This document shows positions 25,229 to 36,100 of a stretch of DNA of 64,000 nt, one piece after another (position 1 is the stretch's first letter; each line of letters begins with the position of its first letter). The DNA comes from an uncultured Bacteroidales bacterium. GTDB taxonomy: Bacteria > Bacteroidota > Bacteroidia > Bacteroidales > Bacteroidaceae. The stretch spans positions 1 through 64,000 of the forward strand of contig CACWTU010000003.1 in assembly GCA_902763885.1 (NCBI GenBank). The letters run 5' to 3'. The notes under the pieces are model-generated. The model saw nothing but the letters and a program-made list of their open reading frames with translations, ran no database searches and had not been told where the DNA came from. A program made the translations under genes and the position numbers.

Positions 25229-26386
25229 ATGGAGATACCCCAGGAATTTGAATCAATGAGGTCATTTGAAGATTCAGAGGTACAAAGTGCCATAAAGAGT
25301 CTTCTTGAAGATACAAGGTTCAGAAGGACCGTTCTTGACGGCATGCTGAAAGGTATTCCTATGTGGGCAATAAAACTTTATCTGAGCTTATTCAAGACCA
25401 TTGACGGTTTTCAGCGAGGCGTAATATATCCGTTTGTCTTAAAAAAAATCCTCAGGGATAGTTCCAGCGGATTCTCCCACAATTTCAAAAAGGTCATGCC
25501 TAAGAACCGTGAAGATTATCTGTTCCTGTCAAACCACAGGGATATTGTCCTTGATTCCGCATACCTTGATTACATCCTTCTACCAAGCGGAAAGTCATCT
25601 GTAGAGATTGGAATAGGCAACAACCTGCTTATTTACCCATGGATAGAAACCCTTGTAAGGCTGAACCGCAGTTTTGTAGTAAACCGCTCAGCCAGTGCTG
25701 CAGAGCTTATCAAAACATCAGAGAACCTGTCATCGTACATACGTTTTGTCATTACGCAGAAACACAAGCCCGTATGGTTGGCACAGCGCGAAGGACGTGC
25801 CAAGGATTCCGATGACCGCACGCAGAAGAGCGTCCTTAAGATGCTCACGATGTCTGGAGAAGGCTCACTTAAAGAACGTCTGATATCTTTAAACATAACC
25901 CCTTTGACAATAAGTTACGAGTTTGACCCGTGCGATTATCTCAAAGCCCAGGAGTTCCAGCTCAAGAGAGACAATCCTGAGTTCAGGAAGTCCAAGCAGG
26001 ATGACCTGGACAACATGAAAACAGGTATGAAAGGATACAAAGGGCATATTCATTATCAGGTATCGGAACCCATTGATGAGGAAATAGCAGCTCTGGACGA
26101 ATCTGTTCCACGCAACCAGTATCTGGATCAGGTTGCAGCCATTATTGACAAGCACATCTTCAAGGGTTATAAGATTTACCCAAGCAACAGGATAGCACTT
26201 GACATGTTGCGTGGAGACAACTCCCAGTCTGCATATTATACAGATAAGGACAAACGTAAATTTGAGAAATACCTGGAAGGTCAGCTTAAGAAAATAACTA
26301 TTCCAAATCCTGATTGGGATTATCTCAAGGAAAGGATACTTACCATGTACGCAAATCCGCTCATCAACCAATTAAGCGTAATGTGA
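25229..26386 (+). CDS. Acyltransferase of the glycerol-3-phosphate/lysophosphatidate (PlsC-like) superfamily
   Basis: A 385-residue protein. The acyltransferase motif NHRDIVLDS (HxxxxD) lies near residue 106, followed by RLNRSFVVNRSAS and LAQREGRAKDSDD, a relative of the glycerol-binding motif. The start is the ATG at 25229; a TTG two codons upstream is less likely. Longer than PlsC (about 250) and not clearly PlsB; it may acylate glycerophospholipids or another acceptor. The gap from ddl is 35 bases, and a lipoprotein gene follows after two bases. Confidence 0.82.
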   Translation: MEIPQEFESMRSFEDSEVQSAIKSLLEDTRFRRTVLDGMLKGIPMWAIKLYLSLFKTIDGFQRGVIYPFVLKKILRDSSSGFSHNFKKVMPKNREDYLFLSNHRDIVLDSAYLDYILLPSGKSSVEIGIGNNLLIYPWIETLVRLNRSFVVNRSASAAELIKTSENLSSYIRFVITQKHKPVWLAQREGRAKDSDDRTQKSVLKMLTMSGEGSLKERLISLNITPLTISYEFDPCDYLKAQEFQLKRDNPEFRKSKQDDLDNMKTGMKGYKGHIHYQVSEPIDEEIAALDESVPRNQYLDQVAAIIDKHIFKGYKIYPSNRIALDMLRGDNSQSAYYTDKDKRKFEKYLEGQLKKITIPNPDWDYLKERILTMYANPLINQLSVM

Positions 26387-26388
26387 TT

Positions 26389-27045
26389 ATGAAAATATTT
26401 TCCTGTCATTTCTGCATATTGCTGCTGACTGCATTGGTTCTGCTCTCATCATGCCAAAAGGAAGAGAGCACTGTCCCGTTTAACATCAGTGGTTTCTTTA
26501 CAGCAAATACAGACAGCAAAGCTCATATATACAAACTTACGGATGATATGGGCAACGTGTATAATGTAGAGAATAATGATTTGATTATTGATTACTACAA
26601 TTCCGGAACTCAGGCTCGTGACACCACAGTTCGCGTAGTGGCAACCATATACGCTGAGAATGACGGGAAATATGTTATTTCAAGCAAAACATTACCCATT
26701 TCAACAATAGCACCGAATTATAATCCTAAACATCCAGAAGGACCTGACCCTATAAAACTCAAAAGCATATATATTGGCGGAGGGCATCTGAATGTGGTAT
26801 TAGGCATAATGACTGAAAACGGGCAGGGCAGACATGAGTTATTTTACATGTTAAAGAATGACCCTGAGCATATCAGGATTAAGCTTTATCATAATGCACA
26901 TGGTGACAATCCAGTCTATACACAGATTATTTATCTGTCAATCCCTCTGACTCAGCCTGAGTATAATATACAAAAGAACGACACAGTCTTATTCAGCTAC
27001 AAGAGCTTTGAAGGAGACTGTGTCGAGAAACTTGTTTACAGATAA
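26389..27045 (+). CDS. Lipoprotein, NigD-like
   Basis: A 218-residue predicted lipoprotein. The start at 26389 lies two bases after the acyltransferase stop. The signal peptide ends LVLLSSC with lipidated Cys22. The body has NigD-like features: an N-terminal OB-like strand pair (YKLTDDMGNVYNVENND) and a C-terminal beta sandwich (GGGHLNVVLGIMTENG, LYHNAHGDNP). NigD-like proteins are Bacteroidales lipoproteins of unknown function, some in bacteriocin loci; no bacteriocin gene is seen here. Its stop is two bases from that of the convergent argF' gene. Confidence 0.7.
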   Translation: MKIFSCHFCILLLTALVLLSSCQKEESTVPFNISGFFTANTDSKAHIYKLTDDMGNVYNVENNDLIIDYYNSGTQARDTTVRVVATIYAENDGKYVISSKTLPISTIAPNYNPKHPEGPDPIKLKSIYIGGGHLNVVLGIMTENGQGRHELFYMLKNDPEHIRIKLYHNAHGDNPVYTQIIYLSIPLTQPEYNIQKNDTVLFSYKSFEGDCVEKLVYR

Positions 27046-27047
27046 GG

Positions 27048-28004
27048 TTATTTCAGACCCTCAAGTATTTTCTTCAATACAACTGTTGCAGAGATCTCAC
27101 GGTTGGCGGCCTCAGGTATAACCAATGAACGCGGGCCCTCAATCACGTCATCGGTAACAATCATGTTGCGGCGTACCGGCAGGCAGTGCATAAAGAAGGC
27201 ATTGTCAGTAACAGCCATCTGACGGTCACTGATAGTCCAGTTGCGGTCCTTGCTCAACACCTCACCGTAATGCTCGGGGCTGGCACATGACCAGTTCTTG
27301 CCGTAAACAAAGTGTGCACCCTCAAAGGCTTTCATCTGGTCATATTCTATAGTGGCACCTGCGGTGAACTTGGGATCAAGTTCATAGCCATGCGGATGAG
27401 TGATTACGACCTCATAACCTGCAGCCACCATCCACTGGGCGAATGAGTTTGGCACAGCCTGCGGCAGAGCTTTGGGGTGCGGAGCCCAGCTCATTACCAC
27501 CTTGGGACGCTCTACGGTCTTATGCTCCTCAATGGTAATCCAGTCAGCAAAACTCTGGAGCGGATGCCCCGTGGCAGCCTCCATAGAGAATACAGGACGG
27601 CCTGAATACTGAATGAACTGGTTGAGTATCTTCTCCTCATAGTCATCCTCACGGCTCTCAAAACGGGCAAAAGAACGTACTCCGATGACATCGCAGTAGC
27701 AACCCATTACAGGAATGGCCTCAAGCAGATGCTCTGACTTGTCACCATCCATGATTACGCCGCGCTCGGTCTCAAGTTTCCAGGCGCCCTGGTTGACATC
27801 GAGCACAATCACGTTCATGCCAAGGTTGAGACCTGCCTTCTGCGTACTAAGTCGGGTACGCAGGCTGGAGTTGAAGAACACCATCAACAGGGTCTTGTTA
27901 CGGCCCAGTTCCACATACTTATAGCGGTCTCTTTTTATCTCAAGGGCCTCCTGCAAAGCCTGGTGCAGGTCACCCAAATCCTTTACGCAAGTAAAATGTC
28001 TCAT
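27048..28004 (-). CDS. argF': N-succinyl/N-acetylornithine carbamoyltransferase (ArgF')
   Basis: A 318-residue transcarbamoylase of the B. fragilis argF' type, which uses N-succinylornithine rather than ornithine in arginine synthesis. Motifs: carbamoyl-phosphate loop SSLRTRLS (residues 46-53), HPLQSFAD, and the FMHCLPVRRN C-terminal motif. Position 90, in GDKSEH, is Ser; from published work on the family Pro90 goes with succinylornithine and Glu with acetylornithine. The acyl group used here is therefore uncertain. Last gene of the DUF2007-proB-proA-argF' operon, linking proline and arginine synthesis. Confidence 0.88.
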   Translation of the reverse strand: MRHFTCVKDLGDLHQALQEALEIKRDRYKYVELGRNKTLLMVFFNSSLRTRLSTQKAGLNLGMNVIVLDVNQGAWKLETERGVIMDGDKSEHLLEAIPVMGCYCDVIGVRSFARFESREDDYEEKILNQFIQYSGRPVFSMEAATGHPLQSFADWITIEEHKTVERPKVVMSWAPHPKALPQAVPNSFAQWMVAAGYEVVITHPHGYELDPKFTAGATIEYDQMKAFEGAHFVYGKNWSCASPEHYGEVLSKDRNWTISDRQMAVTDNAFFMHCLPVRRNMIVTDDVIEGPRSLVIPEAANREISATVVLKKILEGLK

Positions 28005-28016
28005 ATAATGTGTTGT

Positions 28017-29261
28017 TTAACTTCTGGTCTGGCCGTCACCGTTAATCAGCCATTTGTATGTTGTTATCTCCTCAAGTGCCATAGGTCCGCGGGCATGCAT
28101 CTTTTGGGTGCTGATGCCTATCTCGGCTCCGAGTCCGAACTGACCGCCGTCAGTGAATGCGGTGGATACGTTCACATATACGCAGGCAGCATCAGTGTAT
28201 TGCTGGAACAGACGCGCCTTATCGGCGTTCTCAGTCACAATGCACTCGCTGTGATGTGATGTGTAACGGCGCACATGCAACAGGGCGTCATCAAATGAAT
28301 CAACCGTCTTGATTGACATGCGGTAGGCCATATACTCCTTACCGAAACTCTCATCAGTGGCATGCTCCAGCAGATTGGCCGGATAACAGCCCTCCAATGC
28401 GGCATAGGAGCGTTCATCAGCCTCAATGGCTACGTTCTTGGTAGCCAGGCGGCTGCAGAGTTCAGGCAGGTCTGACAAACGGTCCTTATGGATAATGAGC
28501 GAGTCCATTGCATTGCACACACTCACGCGACGTGTCTTGGCGTTGAATATGATGTCGGCACCCTTCTTAAGGTCACCCTCAGAGTCAAAATAGGTGTGGC
28601 ATACACCTGCTCCTGTCTCGATGCAGGGTACCTGTGACTGCTCGCGTACAGACTTGATAAGACGGGCGCTGCCACGCGGTATGAGCAGATCAACCATACC
28701 CACGGCTTTCATAAGTTCAGTGGCAGCCTCATGACCGGCAGGCAGGAGTTCAACCACATGGGGATTGATACCCTTCTGCTCAAGCACCCTGTGTATGAGT
28801 TCCACTATAGCGCAGTTGGAACTGTAGGCATCGCTGCCGCCCTTGAGGGCACATGCGTTACGTGTCTTGAGGCAGAGCGAGAATACGTCAAAACTGACAT
28901 TAGGGCGTGCCTCATAGATTACGCCGATAACACCGAAAGGCACACGTACGCGGGTCAGCCTCATTCCGTTGGGGCGTACCGTCTCGCTTATGACCTTACC
29001 CACGGGATTGGGCAGCGCGGCCACATTACGCATATCTGATGCTATACCGGCCAGACGCTCTTGAGTGAGCATGAGGCGGTCGTACAACGGACTGGCAGGA
29101 TCCATGCGCGACAGGTCATCGGCATTGGCTTTGAGCAGCATGTCCGTATTGCTCTCAATGGCATCGGCCACTGAAAGCAGGGCGTCTGTAACCTGACTCT
29201 CCTCAAGCAGGGGGAGCGAGTATGAGGCGTCTTTAAGCAGTTCTAATGTTTTCTCTATCAT
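28017..29261 (-). CDS. proA: Gamma-glutamyl phosphate reductase
   Basis: A 414-residue aldehyde-dehydrogenase-fold enzyme reducing glutamyl-5-phosphate to the semialdehyde for proline. The start at 29261 ([16 protein letters not shown]) gives a seven-base gap after proB; an upstream in-frame start at 29306 would run into proB. Motifs: [32 protein letters not shown], and the catalytic Cys in [13 protein letters not shown]. Between proB and argF' in one operon. Confidence 0.94.
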   Translation of the reverse strand: MIEKTLELLKDASYSLPLLEESQVTDALLSVADAIESNTDMLLKANADDLSRMDPASPLYDRLMLTQERLAGIASDMRNVAALPNPVGKVISETVRPNGMRLTRVRVPFGVIGVIYEARPNVSFDVFSLCLKTRNACALKGGSDAYSSNCAIVELIHRVLEQKGINPHVVELLPAGHEAATELMKAVGMVDLLIPRGSARLIKSVREQSQVPCIETGAGVCHTYFDSEGDLKKGADIIFNAKTRRVSVCNAMDSLIIHKDRLSDLPELCSRLATKNVAIEADERSYAALEGCYPANLLEHATDESFGKEYMAYRMSIKTVDSFDDALLHVRRYTSHHSECIVTENADKARLFQQYTDAACVYVNVSTAFTDGGQFGLGAEIGISTQKMHARGPMALEEITTYKWLINGDGQTRS

Positions 29262-29268
29262 TGTATTG

Positions 29269-30048
29269 TTACTTTTTCGATGCATGGAAACGTGTGCAAC
29301 GGGCATTCTCAGGATCTGTCAGGACCTCAAGCAGTACATCCTGACGGCGGCCGTTGGCTATGCGTACCTCAATGCCGTCAGCAGCCACACCAAGGGCGGT
29401 CTTCATCTTGGTAAGCATGCCTCCCCTGCCGTATTTTGACTTGCTGCTGCTCACATACTGAGTATAATCATCATCAGGATATACGTCATGAATGAGTTCT
29501 GAGCCCGGTTCATCGGGATTACCGGTAAACACGCCGTCAACATTGCTCAGTATGATAAGCAACTCAGCATTCATCATACGGGCCACAAGACCTGAAAGTT
29601 CATCGTTATCAGTAAACATAAGTTCCTCTACCGATACGGTATCATTCTCATTGATTACCGGAACGATTCCATTGTCAAGCATCGCTCTCATACAACGCAT
29701 CTGGTTGGCGTGAAGAGTCTCGTTGATGAAATTCTCCTTTGTGGTAAGTATCTGCCCTACAATGATTCCGTACTCCTGAAACAGGTCATAATAGTGCTCT
29801 ATGAGCTTGGCCTGGCCCACAGCGGCAAACAGCTGACGGCTGGCCACACTCTCATCCTTAAGGCTGGGCAGGGCGCCACGGCCGGATGCTACGGCACCTG
29901 ATGATATCAACAGGACTTCAATACCTCTGTGACGCAGTTCAGCTATCTGATCTACCAGAGCCGCCATGCGCGCTATGTCCAGACGACCGTCCGGACGCGT
30001 TAGAACATTGCTGCCAACCTTGACAGCTATACGTTTGGGTTGTTTCAT
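29269..30048 (-). CDS. proB: Glutamate 5-kinase, short form without PUA domain
   Basis: A 259-residue amino-acid kinase phosphorylating glutamate in the first step of proline synthesis. Motifs: [15 protein letters not shown] at the N-terminus, [21 protein letters not shown], and [13 protein letters not shown]. The protein ends just after the kinase domain ([19 protein letters not shown]), whereas many G5Ks (about 360 residues) carry a C-terminal PUA domain. Short forms do exist. Overlaps the DUF2007 stop by four bases. Confidence 0.93.
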   Translation of the reverse strand: MKQPKRIAVKVGSNVLTRPDGRLDIARMAALVDQIAELRHRGIEVLLISSGAVASGRGALPSLKDESVASRQLFAAVGQAKLIEHYYDLFQEYGIIVGQILTTKENFINETLHANQMRCMRAMLDNGIVPVINENDTVSVEELMFTDNDELSGLVARMMNAELLIILSNVDGVFTGNPDEPGSELIHDVYPDDDYTQYVSSSKSKYGRGGMLTKMKTALGVAADGIEVRIANGRRQDVLLEVLTDPENARCTRFHASKK

Positions 30049-30263
30049 TGCTCTTGTAACAGTTGTTTGGCACGTTCCTCATCCTGCGGATTAACAAGCA
30101 CGCTGACGGGACCTGCCATAACGGTGTATGTTGAAAAAATGGCACTCATTGAATTATTCATAATCATAGCCGGAATGCCCTCTGATTCCAGACGTCCTTT
30201 CACAATCTCGGCTTCAAAAGGCTGGCCTTTGAATACGCATACCAAATCCTGCTTCTCATTCAT
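30045..30263 (-). CDS. DUF2007 domain protein
   Basis: A 72-residue protein. VCVFKGQPFEAEIVKGRLESEGIPAMI is the DUF2007 core: a ferredoxin-like small domain found in Bacteroidota, once proposed to be signal-transducing but unproven. The start at 30263 is preferred because the -7 box TAACTTTG (30292-30299, minus strand) places transcription start near 30285, leaving the alternative ATG at 30287 outside the message. First gene of the proB-proA-argF' operon. Confidence 0.72.
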   Translation of the reverse strand: MNEKQDLVCVFKGQPFEAEIVKGRLESEGIPAMIMNNSMSAIFSTYTVMAGPVSVLVNPQDEERAKQLLQEQ

Positions 30264-30291
30264 ACAATCCGGATTTTTAATTGTCAATCTG

Positions 30292-30299
30292 CAAAGTTA
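30292..30299 (-). promoter_or_regulatory. -7 element upstream of DUF2007-proBA-argF'
   Basis: TAACTTTG on the minus strand matches TAnnTTTG and lies about 29 bases before the chosen DUF2007 start. No -33 TTTG is evident at the expected distance. No ARG box was recognised. Confidence 0.5.
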
Positions 30300-30326
30300 A
30301 TGTTTTTTCCCTACCTTTACACCGAT

Positions 30327-31451
30327 ATGTCACTCAAACACCTTTTCATATTGTCATTATTGCTTCCATGTGTCCTTATTTTACATGCACAGGCTCATAA
30401 TGATACCATCTGTTTTGAAGACGGCTCAGTCTATATAGGACAGATAACCGACTCGCTTTTCAACGGCCGGGGAAAGATGATTTATGCTGACAAGACCATT
30501 TATGAAGGGGAATGGAAAGATGGTCTGTGGAACGGTAAAGGAGAACTTCTGTATCCTGACGGCGACAGTTACTCCGGAGAGTTCAGGGAGCACAAATTCA
30601 GCGGTTACGGCACATACAAATATGCTGACGGCGGCAGCTATGAAGGTTATTGGGAGAACGGGCTGTTCAACGGCTCCGGCACCATGAACTATTCTGACGG
30701 AAGTACCTATACGGGAAAGTGGGAAAATGACCTTAAAGAGGGACCGGGAGTCTATTACGATGCCAGCGACAACACGCTTTACAAGGGTTATTTCCATAAT
30801 GACTATTACCTGACATCAAGCTATGACGTCTATTATGATATTTACAGGGGGTTAATAACAGAAGAGGACCTGTTGTCTGAAGAGGAAGAGATGGAACCCG
30901 GAAAAGGGATCGTTACCTATTCCGGCTTTTCATGCGGTTGGGGACAGTTACTCTCCCTACAGTTTGATTTTGGCCCGGCACAAGGTCCGTTTCTGGGTTT
31001 TTGCCTAGGTTTGGACATTGCTTCCCATGGAAAAGGCAAGGACGCTTTTGGTTATGAATACGATGAGGAGGCTGACCAAGATGTGCTGGTGATATATGTA
31101 AAATGGGACGAGTACATGGATGAGGTGATTACTGAAAAGACATATCCAAAGATAGAAATACTTGGAGAGTTGGGATGGAGATGGAGAAATATCACATTGG
31201 GAGGCTCAGCAGGTATCACCATTGACAAAACATACAGGAACTGCCGGGGCGGACAAGGAAGTCCCTTTGGATCAAATGAACTATATTTCCGTGAAAAGGC
31301 AACAGGATGCGGATTCGCCTACAGGGTCTTTTCAGACATAGTAGCCAAACGATATTACGCGCCAGACCGGTCAGACCTGCTCAACGTATCATTCAGAGTG
31401 GGATACGGAAACTGTGAAGGTCTTTTCATGGGCCTAGGTCTCTGTTTCTGA
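30327..31451 (+). CDS. Secreted MORN-repeat protein with C-terminal barrel-like domain
   Basis: A 374-residue protein. The start at 30327 (MSLKHLFILSLLLPCVLILHA) gives a clean signal peptide cleaved near HAQA. About six MORN repeats follow (residues about 33-165: YEGEWKDGLWNGKGELLYPDG and similar), then an acidic linker (LLSEEEEMEPGK) and a strand-rich C-terminal part of about 180 residues ending FMGLGLCF, an aromatic end typical of outer-membrane barrels. MORN repeats bind lipids or act as scaffolds in other systems. No function is assigned. Monocistronic, with a bidirectional terminator facing ddh. Confidence 0.8.
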   Translation: MSLKHLFILSLLLPCVLILHAQAHNDTICFEDGSVYIGQITDSLFNGRGKMIYADKTIYEGEWKDGLWNGKGELLYPDGDSYSGEFREHKFSGYGTYKYADGGSYEGYWENGLFNGSGTMNYSDGSTYTGKWENDLKEGPGVYYDASDNTLYKGYFHNDYYLTSSYDVYYDIYRGLITEEDLLSEEEEMEPGKGIVTYSGFSCGWGQLLSLQFDFGPAQGPFLGFCLGLDIASHGKGKDAFGYEYDEEADQDVLVIYVKWDEYMDEVITEKTYPKIEILGELGWRWRNITLGGSAGITIDKTYRNCRGGQGSPFGSNELYFREKATGCGFAYRVFSDIVAKRYYAPDRSDLLNVSFRVGYGNCEGLFMGLGLCF

Positions 31452-31460
31452 GCATAAAAA

Positions 31461-31490
31461 ATCCCAAGATGCCAATAAGCATCCTGGGAT
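31461..31490. terminator. Bidirectional terminator between the MORN gene and ddh
   Basis: ATCCCA-A-GATGC pairs with GCATC-C-TGGGAT around CAATAA, with one mismatch, and has A and T tracts on the two sides. Confidence 0.82.
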
Positions 31491-31510
31491 AAATTCATAT
31501 ACAAGCTGGC

Positions 31511-32410
31511 TTAAACCAGATGTCTTACCAGGTCATCCCTGTCACCATACAGATAATCAATTACAGGAATCTCAATCATTGTATAGCAACCAGGCTTCTG
31601 AAGCATTGAAGCGCGGGCAGCGCACACCAGAATCTGACCAGTCAAGGCAGGATTGTTTATTTTCATGTTAAACTCAAAGAGCTGGTTCTGTGTCTTGCCT
31701 GATACGCCCTTGCGGGTAAGGTTGACACCGTGTCCCATATCCTTGAGAGCATCAACAGACTCTACCTGCATCACATGTGTCTCATCATTTACAAAGTAAG
31801 GATCTGCCTTGATTGCTGCAGCCACATCCTCAAAACGGTAACCGTCAAGAATCTCAACATATACCATACGGCGATGGATACCGGTACCCACGGGGATTGT
31901 CATGGAAAGGGCTGCCTTGACACCGGGAACCGCCTTTACGGCAACAGAGTGTCCCATTGACATTCCGGGACCGAAGTTTGTATAGCTTACGCCCTTGGGA
32001 GCCATACCCTGAAGGAGAGCACGGACAATCGAGTCTGTACCCGGATCCCAGCCGGCAGATATCACTGCAACCTTACCAGCCTCAGCAGCAACTTGTTGAA
32101 GACGCTTGCGGGTTTCTGGAATAAGGGTATGGATATCAAAACTGTCAACAGTATTGATACCAAGCGGGAGGATCTCATTGGCATACTCCTCAGCCTTACG
32201 TGAAGGAACACAGAGAATAGCCACATCGGGCTTGGACAGTTCTGAAATTTTCCTTACAATCTTATAGCCTTGCAGCTCTTTGGGGCAATCAGCATCACCA
32301 TTACGGCGTACTATTCCTGCCACCTCAAAATCAGGAGCTGTCTCCAGCGCCTCAAGCACATATTTACCAATGTTTCCGTAGCCTACAATCGCAGCTTTTA
32401 TCTTTTCCAT
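31511..32410 (-). CDS. ddh: Meso-diaminopimelate D-dehydrogenase
   Basis: A 299-residue NADPH enzyme converting tetrahydrodipicolinate to meso-diaminopimelate in one step. N-terminal dinucleotide motif VGYGNIG at residues 9-15; CVPSRKAEEYANEILPLGINTVDSFDIH, SAGWDPGTDSIVR and NFGPGMSMGHSVAVKA are the family signatures. It serves peptidoglycan and lysine synthesis downstream of asd. Monocistronic; convergent with the MORN gene and divergent from ruvA. Confidence 0.94.
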   Translation of the reverse strand: MEKIKAAIVGYGNIGKYVLEALETAPDFEVAGIVRRNGDADCPKELQGYKIVRKISELSKPDVAILCVPSRKAEEYANEILPLGINTVDSFDIHTLIPETRKRLQQVAAEAGKVAVISAGWDPGTDSIVRALLQGMAPKGVSYTNFGPGMSMGHSVAVKAVPGVKAALSMTIPVGTGIHRRMVYVEILDGYRFEDVAAAIKADPYFVNDETHVMQVESVDALKDMGHGVNLTRKGVSGKTQNQLFEFNMKINNPALTGQILVCAARASMLQKPGCYTMIEIPVIDYLYGDRDDLVRHLV

Positions 32411-32532
32411 AGGATCAAGTTTTTTTATTACGGCTGCGAAATTATTAAAAAATCCTGTCCCATGTACATGCGCACGTGCAATAATAGGTTATAAAGAACG
32501 TTTATTTATAGTAACTCAAATGACATACACAG

Positions 32533-33129
32533 ATGATTGAATTTATTCAAGGAAAGATTGAGGAACTCACACCCACACAGGCAGTCCTGCTTACCGCCGG
32601 GGGTGTAGCATATGATTTGAACATATCTGTTTACACATACTCCGCCATTCAAGGCAAGGACGAGGCACGTCTGTTCGTATATGAAGCTATCCGTGAAGAT
32701 GCCTACATATTGTACGGTTTCAGCGGCAAACAGGAACGTGAACTGTTTCTGATGCTCATATCCGTACCTGGCATCGGCGGTGCATCGGCCAGGATGATAT
32801 TATCATCATTCTCTCCGTCAGAACTCATTGGAATAGTTTCTTCAGGCAATGACTCTCTGCTTAAGAAGGTCAAAGGCATAGGGGCAAAGACAGCCCAGCG
32901 CATCATTGTGGACCTGCATGACAAGATAGCAAAGACACAATCAGATGAGACGCCTCTGAATCTCCAAGCCGGGATCCAGACCGGACAGGTGGCAAATGAG
33001 GCTATTACCGCCATGGTTACATTGGGATTCCCGCAAGCCGCATCACAGAAGGTGGTGCAGGCCATACTCAAGGAGCAGGATGGCCTTAGTGTTGAAGCCG
33101 TTATCCGTGAAGCCCTGAAACGTATCTGA
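32533..33129 (+). CDS. ruvA: Holliday junction helicase subunit RuvA
   Basis: A 198-residue RuvA: N-terminal OB fold ([19 protein letters not shown]), two helix-hairpin-helix motifs ([16 protein letters not shown] and [14 protein letters not shown], residues about 77-125), and the C-terminal RuvB-contacting three-helix domain ([21 protein letters not shown]). RuvA targets RuvB to Holliday junctions. It lies 20 bases upstream of sprA, a linkage seen across T9SS-bearing Bacteroidota. Confidence 0.96.
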   Translation: MIEFIQGKIEELTPTQAVLLTAGGVAYDLNISVYTYSAIQGKDEARLFVYEAIREDAYILYGFSGKQERELFLMLISVPGIGGASARMILSSFSPSELIGIVSSGNDSLLKKVKGIGAKTAQRIIVDLHDKIAKTQSDETPLNLQAGIQTGQVANEAITAMVTLGFPQAASQKVVQAILKEQDGLSVEAVIREALKRI

Positions 33130-33149
33130 AACAACATCCGTTACATCTG

Positions 33150-36100
33150 ATGACAAAGGGTAGAATCCTTGCCTGGGCATTACTGCTGATGGGCTCCTGC
33201 TTGTGCGGGAGCCTTAACCGGCTTTATGCGCAGAACACTGCAAAGACTCTCCCTAACCCGGAGAACATAACAGAGGAGATAACCTATGATGAGGAGAATG
33301 AAACCTTCAGCATGGGTTACAAGCTGGGAGAAAGCTACCTGGAGGTGCCTGACGTATTGACTCCCGATGAGTACAACCGCCTGATGATGCATCGGTCCAT
33401 GCAATCCTTCTACCGCGATAAATATGACGAGGAGGTAAAGAATCAGGGTGACAACCATTTTGACTTTACTGACATGAAGTTTGACCTGGGACCTGCCGAG
33501 AAGATATTCGGCCCGGGTGGAGTACAGGTCAAGACCAGCGGATCAGCAGCCATCAAGTTCGGATACAACCGCAACTTAGTTGACAATCCGTCTCTGTCAG
33601 TACAGAACCGCTCAACAGGAGGCTTTGATTTTGATGAACAGATAAACCTTAACATAAGCGCCCGCGTAGGTGACAAGGTCAACATGAATCTCAATTACAA
33701 CACTGAGGCCACGTTTGACATTGACGCCAAGATGATAAAGCTTCGCTATGAAGGCAAGGAGGATGAAATAATCCGTCTGCTTGAAGCCGGCAACATAAGT
33801 TTCCCCACCAACTCATCATTGATACAAGGTGCATCCTCCCTATTCGGTATACGTACAGACCTTCAGTTCGGCAAGCTCAAGCTGCAGATGGTTCTTTCAC
33901 AGAAGGAGTCATCATCATCAACAGTCAACTCGCAAGGCGGACAGCAGATAACAGATTTTGAGATTGATGCCAGCAACTACGATGAGAACCGACACTTCTT
34001 CCTGGCCCACTTCTTCCGCGACAGTTATGACGCAAACATGGCCATGCTGCCCAATATCATTTCCGGAGTACAGATAACCAGGATAGAAGTCTGGGTAACA
34101 AACAAAAAGAGCAACTATGACAACCCGCGTAACATAGTGGCATTCACGGATCTGGGAGAAACTGACCATATTAGCAACAACATGTGGGCATCACAGGGCG
34201 GCAGGGTTCCCGCAAACGGAGCCAATGACCTGTACAGCCGCATTACCGGTAATTATCCCAACGCAAGAGACATTGACCAGATAGCTGTCACGCTCGGTTC
34301 TTTCCTGGAAGGAAGTACTGATTATGAGAAGTTGTCAAATGCGCGCATGCTTAGCTCATCAGACTACACTCTGAACAGCGAGTTGGGTTACATCTCTCTC
34401 AAGAGCGCCCTTTCATCAGATGAAGTGCTGGCTGTGGCTTTTGAATACACATACGGAGGCAACAGCTACCAGGTGGGTGAATTCTCATCTGACAAAACCG
34501 ATGCCAGTCAGGCTCTGTTTGTAAAACTGTTGAAATCCAATTCAAATTCACCGGGAAGCGGCACATGGGACCTGATGATGAAGAACATCTATTCCATTGC
34601 GCAGGGTAACATACAGAGTTCACAGTTCAAACTGGGTATATACTACAACAGCGACAGCACAGGCAGCAGGCTTACATACATACCGGAGCCGGAACTCAAG
34701 AGCTCCCCCCTGTTACGTCTTTTGAATCTGGACCGTCTGGATGACAACAACAACCCTCACCCCAACGGCAAATTTGATTTCATAGACAGATACACCGTAC
34801 AGACATCAAACGGAAAGATCATATTCCCTGTAGTAGAGCCATTCGGCAGCCATCTGAGGAAAGTGATTGCCAATGATGCCGTTGCTGACAAGTATGTATT
34901 CCAGGAACTATATGACTCCACGCGTGTAGTAGCCAAACGTATAGCCGATAAGGACAAGTTCATTCTCATGGGCCAATACTCCGGCTCTAACAGTAACGTA
35001 ATAGCTTTAGGCTCCATCAATATACCCCGTGGTTCAGTAATAGTCACAGCCGGCGGTGTGACTCTTGTTGAGAACACAGACTACACCGTAGATTACAGTA
35101 TGGGTACTGTGACTATCATCAACCAAAGCATTATTGATGCAGGCACCAGCGTGAGCGTCCAATTGGAAAGCAATACCGAGTACAGCATGCAGCGCAAGAC
35201 CATGGCAGGAGTCAACTGGATGTATGATTTCAGCAATAATCTCCAACTGGGCGGAACCATCATGCATCTGAATGAAAAACCGCTTACCAGCAAAGTTACA
35301 ATGGGCGACGAACCTTTGGTCAACACCATGTACGGACTCAATGTCAACTGGAAACATGAGAGCCAGGCATTGACAAACCTTCTTGATAAGATACCCTTTG
35401 TAAACGCCACAAAGCCTTCAAGTATCAACTTCAAATCTGAGATGGCAGCCCTGCAGTCAGATGTTTCAGACAAGGTTCAGGGACAGGCATCTTATATTGA
35501 TGACTTTGAAGCTGCGGAAAGCGGCATTAACATAGCACAGCCGGGAGCATGGTCATTGTCATCCGTACCAAAGGGTATGAAAGGATACGGCAAGTCAGGT
35601 CAGGTGGAAGCCGGTTACAACCGTGCCCTACTCAACTGGTTCACCATCGATCCCCTCTTCACCCGTCGTAACTCTCCGCTTACTCCATCGCATATCAAGA
35701 CTGACCTGGATCAACTATCAAATCATTACGTGCGTGAGGTTTATGATAGGGAGCTTTATCCCAACAAAGAATCCACATCAAGTGAATCAACCACCCTGCC
35801 CATTCTCAATCTGGCATACTATCCTAATGAGAGAGGCCCGTATAACCTGAATCCTGACCTGGATGCTGACGGCCATCTGAGCAACCCGCAATACAACTGG
35901 GCAGGTATAACCAGAAAGCTGACCACGACAGATTTTGAAGCAGCCAACATAGAGTACATAGAGTTCTGGATGCTTGACCCGTTCATCTATAACCCGAACG
36001 CTGAAGGCGGTGACCTCTATCTGAACCTGGGTGAGGTATCAGAAGATGTACTTTTGGACGGCAAGAAGTTCTTTGAGAACGGACTGCCTGTAAATGATGA

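Noticed and set aside
26389..27045. NigD-like lipoprotein as evidence of a bacteriocin locus
   Set aside because: No bacteriocin, immunity or export gene is adjacent; NigD-like proteins are common outside such loci.
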